DNA from: Bacillota bacterium
GTDB taxonomy: Bacteria > Bacillota > Clostridia > Lachnospirales > Lachnospiraceae
DNA length: 64,000 bases
Reading direction: 5' to 3'
NCBI GenBank assembly: GCA_023434365.1
Contig: JAEYSV010000016.1
Coordinates: forward strand, 248,001-312,000
Every line of letters begins with the position of its first letter. The stretch's first letter is position 1. Below the pieces are notes generated by a model that worked only from the letters and a program-made list of their open reading frames with translations, did not search any database and was not told the origin of the DNA. A program made the translations under genes and the position numbers. Below are positions 17,985 to 25,903 of this stretch, piece by piece.

Positions 17985-19475
17985 CTACATTGCGGCAATG
18001 GCCGGCATAATAATAATTATTAAGACAATAAGAAACATAAACATCATTGGTGCAAGTACCTTTGTACTCGCCTCTTCACCAAGCTGCTTTGCTAATTCTT
18101 TTCTCCCCTCAAATGCCTGTATCGCCTCCATTTGAAGGATGTCAAGAAGTCCTTGTACTCCTTTTGTAACATTCTGAGAGAGAATCGCTCCCAGTTTTAT
18201 ATACTCTTGTATCTTCAATCTTCGACCAAAGGAATCATATGCCCTGCTTTCATTAACTCCGTTATCTAACTCCTTACAGGTCACTATCATTTCTTCGTAA
18301 ACATACCGATATCCAATTTGATTTTTACTACGCTTCTGTTGATATTCAGCAGTTATTTTATAAAATGCTCTTCTAATTGTCATTCCTGCACCGATTAGCA
18401 TAGTCAGTTTGTTAACTACTTCTGGATAATCAAGTAATATTTGACGATTTCGTAGCTTTTGTTTCTTATAAAGTTTTTGTTCCATAGAATGTGCAGAAAA
18501 TACAATTGCGACAAACCCAATAAGAACTAATGCAAACCCTTTACTTTCTTCTGCTTCTTCATAAACAACCGATTTTGAATCAACCTTTTCTGGAAGTTTA
18601 ATATAGTCTTGATTGTTCTCGAGATTAGCGTTATCACTTATTGCTTGTCCTAACTTATTAAGTAGATTCTCATCTTCTGTCGCTGTGTATGGACATAAGT
18701 AAAAATTAAATGGAACGATTACTCGATATGTTTCATATGTAATTTCCGCTTCAAGCAATGCTACCTTCCCACTATTTTTTAATTGTAGATAATTAATGGA
18801 TCCATCTTTCAACACTAATTCGTTGTCTGGCAAAATCCACCGAATAGCAAATGGTGTGCCTGGCAGATTATCTATCAGTTGTAGCGAATGCCTTACTTCT
18901 TCTGCTGAAACATTCTCGTTTAAAACTATCGCCATTAACTGATTTTTTGAAGCTTCCACCTTACTTAAAAACTCTTCCTCCGTATACTTTTTTGCTTCTA
19001 TCGTGAGTGTAAAGTCCTGTTGTAAACTGTCATTTGCCTCACTGATATATGCTCTTAACTCTATATCAGCATTATCCTCCCCTACACCTGGCCGTCTAAT
19101 AAACTGACCCTCTAACAATTTACTTTCTGGTGTATAAAACAATAGCCACAATAAGCACATTGTATTAAGTATTAAAAGAAGTGCAATTACTCTGGCATAT
19201 TTGTTTGCCTTAAATAAAATATAATCTTTTGACGTATCTGACGCTACGTTAATTGATTGTAGCGCTTCCTTTTGCTTTAGCTCAGTTGCACTTGCTGGCT
19301 TAGCAGTGAATTCACTTATAGCGTAGGCTAGCGGCAAAAGTACTGATAATCTATGTTTCTTCCACTGATATTGCTTAGCAACTTTATGATATTTTAAATT
19401 GCTATATACTAATCCGGCTAATATTAATAGGTAACATGCTATTACAACATACATAATTGATCTCCTATATTTCAA
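17985..19475 (-). CDS. TadC-like type II secretion F-domain protein
   Basis: 496 residues, longer than a usual TadC (about 300). The N-terminal region has two membrane helices (about 7-25 and 95-115), then a soluble stretch (about 130-300). The C-terminal third holds the T2SSF-like platform domain, with PEVVNKLTMLIGAGMTIRRAFYKI and a last helix near 475-495. It should form the inner-membrane platform together with TadB. Its start overlaps the end of tadB by 11 nt. The inserted soluble domain was not recognised. Confidence 0.8.
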   Translation of the reverse strand: MKYRRSIMYVVIACYLLILAGLVYSNLKYHKVAKQYQWKKHRLSVLLPLAYAISEFTAKPASATELKQKEALQSINVASDTSKDYILFKANKYARVIALLLILNTMCLLWLLFYTPESKLLEGQFIRRPGVGEDNADIELRAYISEANDSLQQDFTLTIEAKKYTEEEFLSKVEASKNQLMAIVLNENVSAEEVRHSLQLIDNLPGTPFAIRWILPDNELVLKDGSINYLQLKNSGKVALLEAEITYETYRVIVPFNFYLCPYTATEDENLLNKLGQAISDNANLENNQDYIKLPEKVDSKSVVYEEAEESKGFALVLIGFVAIVFSAHSMEQKLYKKQKLRNRQILLDYPEVVNKLTMLIGAGMTIRRAFYKITAEYQQKRSKNQIGYRYVYEEMIVTCKELDNGVNESRAYDSFGRRLKIQEYIKLGAILSQNVTKGVQGLLDILQMEAIQAFEGRKELAKQLGEEASTKVLAPMMFMFLIVLIIIIMPAIAAM

Positions 19476-20205
19476 TATTCATAATTTTCTGCATAAGTAA
19501 ATAGCTTCCAGCATAAATGATAAGCAATACAGACATTACAATATAACCAAACACATTATGATATAGTGACTCGATAAAACCAGGCGAGCTAATCCATATA
19601 TAGAAAATGAAAACCATGGGTACCACACTCATTATCTTGCCTTCCAAACGTTTTGCACTCACTAATGTTTTTATCTGTTGTTGAATTTCATGCTTATCCG
19701 ATATAATCCGACTTGTTCTATTGATTATTTCTATAAGATTCCCTCCTGTACGCTTGCCTGATGCAAATACGTCAGCAAAATTCTGTATATCTTCTAAACC
19801 CGTACGACTAGCAAAAGAAAGAAATGCTTGTTCTACCGTTTGATTCATACTTAACTGATACTTGATGTATACAAATTCTTGGATAATAAGGCTGTTCTCC
19901 TCATAAAGCAAATGCAAATCATTAATAGCTATATCAATTGCATTTTCAATAGAATATCCCGCTCCTAATGCTGTATTTAAGCAATTAATTGCTTCTTTAA
20001 ACTGTACATTTAATACCCACAGCCGTTGTTGTTTATAATACTTTTGCCGATACTTCAGTATTCCCCATCCTAATGGCAATAAAAAAACTGTTATAAGTAA
20101 ATTATCATAAAAAAGGAGAGCTATCATAATTAATAAAACTGCTATACCCAAAATATTGATAGTCCACTCCCTTTTGCTAAGTTTATATTTCTGGTAATCA
20201 ATCAT
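19465..20205 (-). CDS. TadB-like pilus assembly platform protein
   Basis: 246-residue inner-membrane protein with two N-terminal helices, a cytoplasmic T2SSF domain (LNTALGAGYSIENAI and FADVFASGKRTGGNLIEII) and two C-terminal helices. These are typical of TadB, the platform partner of the ATPase. Its start overlaps the tadA stop by 4 nt, and tadC overlaps its end, so the three are tightly coupled. Confidence 0.85.
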   Translation of the reverse strand: MIDYQKYKLSKREWTINILGIAVLLIMIALLFYDNLLITVFLLPLGWGILKYRQKYYKQQRLWVLNVQFKEAINCLNTALGAGYSIENAIDIAINDLHLLYEENSLIIQEFVYIKYQLSMNQTVEQAFLSFASRTGLEDIQNFADVFASGKRTGGNLIEIINRTSRIISDKHEIQQQIKTLVSAKRLEGKIMSVVPMVFIFYIWISSPGFIESLYHNVFGYIVMSVLLIIYAGSYLLMQKIMNIEI

Positions 20206-21443
20206 ATTTTCACTCCTGCCCTGTTTAATTTGCCTTGGTGGTAAAGAGAATGTTCTGTTCTCACTAATTCTCCAATTACTTTGCCTTCTTTGTTTTCACC
20301 CTTTTCTTCAAAAAGAAATAGTGGTTGTAATATTATGTTATCATCCTGCATGCCTATTACCTCCGTAATTTCTAAAACCTTTCTCGACTTATCTCGGAGT
20401 CTTCCCAAATGAATAATTATATCAATAGCTGATGCGATCTGTTTACGCGCAGCCATAAGGGGTATATCCGAACCTAGTAGTACCAATGTTTCTAACCGGT
20501 CAAGCATATCTGCCGGTGAATTAGCATGACCAGTACTCAATGAACCGTCATGTCCAGTATTTAACGCTTGCAACATATCAATAGCTGCATCATCTCTTAC
20601 CTCGCCAACAATAATGCGATCTGGTCGCATACGTAATGAATTCTTTATTAATTGACGAATTGAAATTGCACGCTTACCTTCAACATTTTCGTTTCGCATT
20701 TCAAGCCGTACCAAATTTCTTATACGCTTTATTTGTAATTCTGCAGAGTCTTCAATTGTAATAATACGTTCGTCTTCGGGAATAAAATTAGATAATGCAT
20801 TTAGAAATGTAGTCTTACCAGAACCGGTACCCCCACTTATAAAGATATTATATTTTGCTATAACAAGTTGCTCTAGAAATTGTGAGACCTCTGTTGTTAC
20901 AGAGTGTAGTTGAATTAACTTTTGCATAGTCATACTATGCTTACCGAATTTACGAATGGTCAATGTGGATCCATCTAAAGAAACCGGTGACAATACAGCA
21001 TTTACACGTGAACCATCCTCTAGCCTGGCATCCACAATTGGATTCGCGTCATTAATAACGCGATTTGCCTTTGCTACGATCCGCTGAATAACATCATTCA
21101 GCTTTTCTTCTGACTCAAAACCTTTATCAGCTTTTTCTATTTTTCCATATCTCTCAAGAAAAATTTGATTAGAACCATTAACCATAATTTCAGTAACTTC
21201 TTCATCCTCTAGATAATCTTGAAGAACATCGAGCTGACGAAGTGATTGAAATAATTGCTTTCGATATAGAAGCTTGCGTTTTACTGGTTGATCTTTTAGT
21301 ATACTATCTCCGATAATATAATCTATTACTTTAAGTACTTGCTCATCCTCAATCTGAGGCTCCAATCGAAGCTTAAGAATTACTTGCTCTTTCAGAGTAT
21401 TAAATAATTCAGCATTCAAAATCTGTTCACTCTCCCCCTTCAC
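20202..21443 (-). CDS. TadA/CpaF-type secretion ATPase
   Basis: 413 residues, a cytoplasmic hexameric ATPase that powers Flp pilus assembly. Walker A is GGTGSGKTT (about 204-212), followed by EDSAELQ (Asp box), a His-box region around STGHANSPADMLDRLE, and Walker B-like RPDRIIVGEVRD. The N-terminal domain with EVTEIMVNG is typical for CpaF. The start is GTG 21443, overlapping the tadZ stop by 4 nt; the exact start is not certain because several G-rich motifs lie close by. Confidence 0.93.
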   Translation of the reverse strand: MKGESEQILNAELFNTLKEQVILKLRLEPQIEDEQVLKVIDYIIGDSILKDQPVKRKLLYRKQLFQSLRQLDVLQDYLEDEEVTEIMVNGSNQIFLERYGKIEKADKGFESEEKLNDVIQRIVAKANRVINDANPIVDARLEDGSRVNAVLSPVSLDGSTLTIRKFGKHSMTMQKLIQLHSVTTEVSQFLEQLVIAKYNIFISGGTGSGKTTFLNALSNFIPEDERIITIEDSAELQIKRIRNLVRLEMRNENVEGKRAISIRQLIKNSLRMRPDRIIVGEVRDDAAIDMLQALNTGHDGSLSTGHANSPADMLDRLETLVLLGSDIPLMAARKQIASAIDIIIHLGRLRDKSRKVLEITEVIGMQDDNIILQPLFLFEEKGENKEGKVIGELVRTEHSLYHQGKLNRAGVKI

Positions 21444-22441
21444 ACCTCACTTTTTACTATACAAAAGATATCGCTTATTCCGTATAGTAGCTCTTCATAA
21501 AAAGGTAATTGATGATTAGATAGATTTTCATTAATACCATATCGATAACAATCCTTTATAGTTGGAAGAAAAATTATCTTTTTCTCTTCATCAATTTTAT
21601 TATCTAATCCTGTCATTCTAATGAAATTTTTAACTCTATTGTCATTTGTTTCAGTATTTTGAACTAAATATAGTTGATTGCAATTCATTACAATTTCAGG
21701 AGCAATCTGATGTAAAAAATCAAACAATAAAATAATAATAGTATACTCTTTTAAGCCCATAACACCCTTTAGCAACAATGAAAATTCTGAAGCAGTTAAT
21801 TCATATAAGTCTGCATAATAGTTTACTGGACATATATAGTCAAACCTCTCTCCATCAACAATACAAGCTCTTACATCTTCTGATGTAACTGGGCTATGTT
21901 TCAGTTTATAGATCAGATCAGAGACACTTTCACTTGATGATTGCCCGTAGCAAACTCCCGAAAAAAGTTCCATATTTACAAGCAATACCTTATGGTTTTT
22001 GCCATACTCAGCAGCTATACCAAAACTAATTAATTCTGCTGCTACATTATCATTTAATGTAAAAATACCCATTATTCTAGTTCTCTTATCTTCTTTAACA
22101 AGTAATGGCATACTAAAAATTTTTTGCTTATAATAGCTTTCAATGTACTCGCATATATTGTGAAGCGCTTGATACTTGAACAAGCAATTTTTATTATGAA
22201 TATCTTTACTTGATACGAGTAAAATGATATGTTCATATCTTTCAACTAAATCTTTACTAAAGAGTGCATCATCAACCAATATCATTTTAATCTCCATCTC
22301 CAAAGATGCTCTCTGAAAAGAATCATAATCGGTAAATATGGCTGGTGTTATAGATATTGTCATATGTTCTTTAAGATAAGTAACCAGCATACGTGCATAC
22401 TGACTATCTTTTTCTATAATAGCCATAATGTTTCTTTTCAT
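21440..22441 (-). CDS. TadZ/CpaE-like protein with degenerate ATPase site
   Basis: 333 residues. The first 110 resemble a receiver-like domain (IMAIIEKDSQYARMLVTYL). The rest resembles a ParA/MinD-type fold, with IMGIFTLNDNVAAELISFG where the P-loop should be. The Gly-Lys-Thr of Walker A is missing, so ATP binding is doubtful. TadZ proteins place the pilus machine in the cell. The start is ATG 22441 (GGGGGGAG upstream); the open frame runs up to 22531 and overlaps the peptidase gene. Placement right before tadA supports the call. Confidence 0.7.
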   Translation of the reverse strand: MKRNIMAIIEKDSQYARMLVTYLKEHMTISITPAIFTDYDSFQRASLEMEIKMILVDDALFSKDLVERYEHIILLVSSKDIHNKNCLFKYQALHNICEYIESYYKQKIFSMPLLVKEDKRTRIMGIFTLNDNVAAELISFGIAAEYGKNHKVLLVNMELFSGVCYGQSSSESVSDLIYKLKHSPVTSEDVRACIVDGERFDYICPVNYYADLYELTASEFSLLLKGVMGLKEYTIIILLFDFLHQIAPEIVMNCNQLYLVQNTETNDNRVKNFIRMTGLDNKIDEEKKIIFLPTIKDCYRYGINENLSNHQLPFYEELLYGISDIFCIVKSEV

Positions 22442-22502
22442 AATCTCCCCCCAACAGATAATGTATCTTGCCATACTAATAAATTCTGACAACCTAAAAT
22501 TA

Positions 22503-23009
22503 CTAATGAAGTAAAATACTAATGTATGCAATTGTAATGGCTAATGAAAAATGAATTAGAGATCCTTGCTTTCCAAAGTTAGATATAATATCGTTTCCAT
22601 AAAAAAATATTCTTACCCTAATTAGAGGAATGGAGATTGTTTTAAGAAATTTAGATATTAACGAATTGTTATGAAGAAATTGAATGATTACTAATATAGA
22701 ACTGTATAGAAAAGATAGAATAATTAATACCAATGTTATCTGTAAGCCATAAATGCCACTCAGTACTGCAAAGACTTTTATATCACCGGCTCCAAGAACT
22801 CTAAAACTAAATAATAAGAATAATAAAAGTATGGGCAATATAAAATCAATTGGGAAAAATACTATGGCCATGATACCTTCCTGGTAAAACCGATAACCAA
22901 ATCCAAATATCATACCCAAAAGAATCAACCTATTGCTAATTTTATAGTCTAGAAGATCATTAACGGTTACACATATTAACCAAATTAGTATCGCCACAGT
23001 GACAATCAA
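22503..23009 (-). CDS. Prepilin peptidase, A24 family (first copy of the operon)
   Basis: About 168 residues with five or so membrane helices. The catalytic aspartates are seen in NDLLDYKISN and in GAGDIKVFAV (GxGD). It is the first gene of the Tad operon, behind promoter 23058-23086. AGGGGTGG four nt before TTG 23009 suggests this start; GTG 23024 is also in frame but lacks a ribosome site. With the gene at 13903-14331, the operon has two peptidases, which may divide work between Flp and the TadE-like substrates (inferred). Confidence 0.82.
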   Translation of the reverse strand: MIVTVAILIWLICVTVNDLLDYKISNRLILLGMIFGFGYRFYQEGIMAIVFFPIDFILPILLLFLLFSFRVLGAGDIKVFAVLSGIYGLQITLVLIILSFLYSSILVIIQFLHNNSLISKFLKTISIPLIRVRIFFYGNDIISNFGKQGSLIHFSLAITIAYISILLH

Positions 23010-23057
23010 GAAACCACCCCTCACATAAAATTTACATTATTTTCCTATTGCATATTG

Positions 23058-23086
23058 AGTATATAACAACCACTAATTGTTGTCAA
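23058..23086 (-). promoter_or_regulatory. Promoter of the Tad operon
   Basis: TTGACA (23081-23086), 17-bp spacer, TATACT (23058-23063). The spacer holds a small dyad (ACAAC...GTTGT) and an AAATGA/TCATTT dyad abuts the -35 box (23085-23104). Both could be operator sites. Confidence 0.75.
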
Positions 23087-23132
23087 ATGATTTTCACCTC
23101 ATTTTTTTGTACTATTTCAACATATAATTGTA

Positions 23133-23405
23133 TTATACAAGATAAAAAAACAAACCCATCGAATATATTAATATTAGTCCGGGTAAACCAAGTATTCCAA
23201 TTGTTAAGATATTTACGCCATTTAATCCCACAATAAGTGACGCTCCATTCAGTGCTAATATATAATTAATACTATATATACCAACCGCACCTAAAAATAT
23301 CTTAAGAATGTAATTAATAAAATTCTCCATTTTATGTCGAAACAATGAAACACAAAAAATAACAACTCCAACTATGACAATACACGAAAAAAAGAATAAA
23401 TCCAT
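23133..23405 (-). CDS. BofA-like pro-sigma-K processing inhibitor
   Basis: 90-residue membrane protein with two or three hydrophobic segments. The C-terminal GVNILTIGILGLPGLILIYSM matches the BofA family, which in Bacillus holds the SpoIVFB protease in check until sigma-K is needed. Many Clostridia keep a BofA-like gene although sigma-K control differs. GGGAG seven nt before ATG 23405 sets the start. It stands head to head with the DUF2508 gene, its usual partner. Gap 23406-23669 shows no further gene. Confidence 0.8.
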   Translation of the reverse strand: MDLFFFSCIVIVGVVIFCVSLFRHKMENFINYILKIFLGAVGIYSINYILALNGASLIVGLNGVNILTIGILGLPGLILIYSMGLFFYLV

Positions 23406-23669
23406 ATGCAAACTCCCTTTTTCTTATTTATACATTTATATTAAATACTAGTCTAAATATTCATAGGTTGTCTCTATTTTTTTCAATATTTTTGAGTTAG
23501 TTAATATGATCTAATTTGTTGGCAATATTTAATTATAATTGGTTAAAACTTACAAACATTTGTTTTATTATCATTTTCTTATCATAAACTGAAATGTCAA
23601 TGACTATAATATACTATGCCAATATAACTGTAGCAATTGTCTATATTCTTATAGAAAGGTTGGATTCAT

Positions 23670-23924
23670 TTGAAAAGTAGTAATAAAAAAATTGATTTAC
23701 GAGAGCAAGAGTTACTAAAAGAATTGCAACGTACCCAGATTGCTTTAGAAACTGCCTACAATAATTTTGAAAACAGCGTAGATCCTGATTTAATTGACTG
23801 CTATATCTACGAAGTGAATGCCGCATTAAATCGGTACAAGTTCTTATTAAAGCAAGTCAGATCTATTGATGCGAAAAATTACATACTGAAAGATCCTTTT
23901 ACATCACACGCCAACGAGTTATAA
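23670..23924 (+). CDS. DUF2508 (YaaL-like) small protein
   Basis: 84 residues, highly charged and helical, with LLKELQRTQIALETAYNNF and YIYEVNAALNRYKFLLKQVR. This matches the YaaL/DUF2508 family, whose function is unknown. In Bacillus and Clostridia it is usually next to bofA and co-directed; here it points away from bofA. The start is TTG 23670 with AAAGG upstream. It is followed at once by a shared terminator. Confidence 0.8.
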   Translation: MKSSNKKIDLREQELLKELQRTQIALETAYNNFENSVDPDLIDCYIYEVNAALNRYKFLLKQVRSIDAKNYILKDPFTSHANEL

Positions 23925-23930
23925 ATCAAT

Positions 23931-23967
23931 AAAAGCACCCGACTAATTTGCCTGGTGCTTTTATTTT
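23931..23967. terminator. Bidirectional terminator, DUF2508 gene / fliS
   Basis: AAAAGCACC (23931-23939) pairs with GGTGCTTTT (23954-23962), flanked by an A run and a T run. It lies between converging genes. Confidence 0.85.
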
Positions 23968-23974
23968 CATTATC

Positions 23975-24454
23975 CTATACCCTAAACCCACGGTTTATTT
24001 CATTATTTGAAACTGAAACTTCATTAAGTGTCCCCACTCCATATGTTAATCCCGCATAGATCTGTTGTGTGTTCTGCATTACGGGATCTTTAGACTCCTG
24101 CATTGATATCTTTTCATATGCTATTTTAAGAGACTCTATCATATACTCCACAATACTAAAATGTTCAGAATTCTTAGTAGTTTTTCCTTTCACAATCTGC
24201 TGTCCTATATAAATATACATACTCATTAACTGTTTTGATAAATCATATTGATAATCAAGTATACCCATTAACTCATTAACACATTTTGATGCATGCGTTA
24301 GTTTCTTTTCATACTCAACATATCTTTTTGTTTCTAAGTGTTCTCTAGCTTTTTTTAAATCATGTAAAATCAATTCATAAATTATAACTACAAGATCACC
24401 TCGAGAAGCTTGACTTATTCGTGCAGTGTACTCTTGCAATAAATCTTTTTCCAT
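23975..24454 (-). CDS. fliS: Flagellar export chaperone FliS
   Basis: 159 residues, mostly helical. ARISQASRGDLVVIIYELILHDLKKAREHL and the following LGILDYQYDLSKQL-like region fit FliS, which binds the C-terminus of flagellin in the cytoplasm and keeps it unfolded until export. The C-terminal 30 residues extend past the usual core. GAGGGG lies 8 nt before the ATG. It lies 21 bp after the flagellin gene on the same strand, the expected partner. Confidence 0.85.
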   Translation of the reverse strand: MEKDLLQEYTARISQASRGDLVVIIYELILHDLKKAREHLETKRYVEYEKKLTHASKCVNELMGILDYQYDLSKQLMSMYIYIGQQIVKGKTTKNSEHFSIVEYMIESLKIAYEKISMQESKDPVMQNTQQIYAGLTYGVGTLNEVSVSNNEINRGFRV

Positions 24455-24475
24455 CCTAGTTACCCCTCTCTAAGG

Positions 24476-25873
24476 TTAGCCTTGTAATAATGTTAATATC
24501 GTCTGAGGTCGCTCATTTGCCTGTGCTAACATAGATGTTCCAGCTTGTGTAAGGATATTAAGCTGAGTTTGTCTTGTCATTTCCTTAGCCATATCTGTAT
24601 CCTCAATACGAGATAACGCTTCTGTCATATTCTCGGATGCAACATCAAGGTTTGCTATTGCATGTTCAAGTCGATTCTGATAAGCTCCAAGTTTAGCTCT
24701 TACGCTTGTAACTAAAGTAATGGCTCTGTCAACTTTTTTTATCGCTTCTGCTGCCCCAGCGAAAGTATTAAAATTCACCTTATCAATTCCAATTGTTTCA
24801 GGGTCTAATCTTGGTATACTAATATACATTGTCTGATGCTCACTGCCACCAATCTGAAGCTTCATTGAGCCTGCATCTAATATATTCATTTCTACAACTC
24901 CTAAAACTGACGGATCAATCTTCATAGTAATCTTTATTCCACTTACATCACTAATTGTGGCATAATTACCATTCACTGCTACACTTGCAGTACTGTTAAA
25001 CTCACTTCCTAATAACAATGATGCATCTGACCCTTGTTTATTAATTAGGCTTGCTATTCCAAGATCATTTGCCAAGTTACTATTACATGAAATTTTTATA
25101 CTTTCACTGCTTCCATATTCCTTACTTTTAAAACGAAGAAATGATCCCGGCCCAAACAGCGTTTCCTGATTGCTGCCATCTACACTGTAAACATCAATAT
25201 TTGCTAGTTCACAGGCATTTCTTAGTTTAGCAAAAGCACTTTGATGAGTATCTTTATTTGTAATCTCTACATCAACACCATTAATAGATAGTTTTCCCTC
25301 AGAAAATGTAGTTCCTGAAAATACAGGACTTGTTGCACTATATTCTGCCTTTAATGGTGCTGAATTTACCGTAAAGCTGTATTTTTTAGCTTCAACTTCG
25401 TCGGTTAGAGTCAGAATTTCTACACCACTGTTAGAACAATAGGATTTTCTATCTAGCCCTCCATTTAGCAATAGTTTCGTGTTGAATTCTGTTGTATCCG
25501 ATATTCGTTGTATTTCAGAATTTAATTGATTAATCTCATTTTGAATCGACATTCTGTCTTCTGTAGTATTGGTGTCATTTGCAGACTGCACAGCTAACTC
25601 ACGCATACGGACTAAAATACCTTGTACTTCACTGATTGCACCTTCCGCTGTCTGAATAATGGATACTCCATCAGCAGCATTTCTAGAAGCCCTCTCAAGT
25701 CCTGCAATCTGTGTTTTCATTTTTCTACTTATTGCCATTCCCGCGGCATCATCAGCTGCTTTATTAATACGGTATCCACTTGACAACCGTTCGAGACTTG
25801 CTTGCATTGCCTTACTGTTTCGATTCAGATTACTACTTGTTTTTAATGCCGGTATATTATTATTAATTCTCAT
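24476..25873 (-). CDS. Flagellin
   Basis: 465 residues. It is the filament subunit, exported through the flagellar type III system. The N-terminal D0/D1 region starts MRINNNIPALKTSSNLNRN and has LERLSSGYRINKAADDAAG; the C-terminal D1/D0 region ends NILTQAGTSMLAQANERPQ plus a short tail. The middle (about 170-360) is the variable surface domain. ATG 25873, with AAAGGATG upstream, gives the classic start; the frame to 25882 has a start too close to that site. The gene is 21 bp after the giant gene upstream; no convincing sigma-28 promoter was seen. Confidence 0.95.
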   Translation of the reverse strand: MRINNNIPALKTSSNLNRNSKAMQASLERLSSGYRINKAADDAAGMAISRKMKTQIAGLERASRNAADGVSIIQTAEGAISEVQGILVRMRELAVQSANDTNTTEDRMSIQNEINQLNSEIQRISDTTEFNTKLLLNGGLDRKSYCSNSGVEILTLTDEVEAKKYSFTVNSAPLKAEYSATSPVFSGTTFSEGKLSINGVDVEITNKDTHQSAFAKLRNACELANIDVYSVDGSNQETLFGPGSFLRFKSKEYGSSESIKISCNSNLANDLGIASLINKQGSDASLLLGSEFNSTASVAVNGNYATISDVSGIKITMKIDPSVLGVVEMNILDAGSMKLQIGGSEHQTMYISIPRLDPETIGIDKVNFNTFAGAAEAIKKVDRAITLVTSVRAKLGAYQNRLEHAIANLDVASENMTEALSRIEDTDMAKEMTRQTQLNILTQAGTSMLAQANERPQTILTLLQG

Positions 25874-25903
25874 ACAATTCATCCTTTCACTAACACATAT
25901 TGA

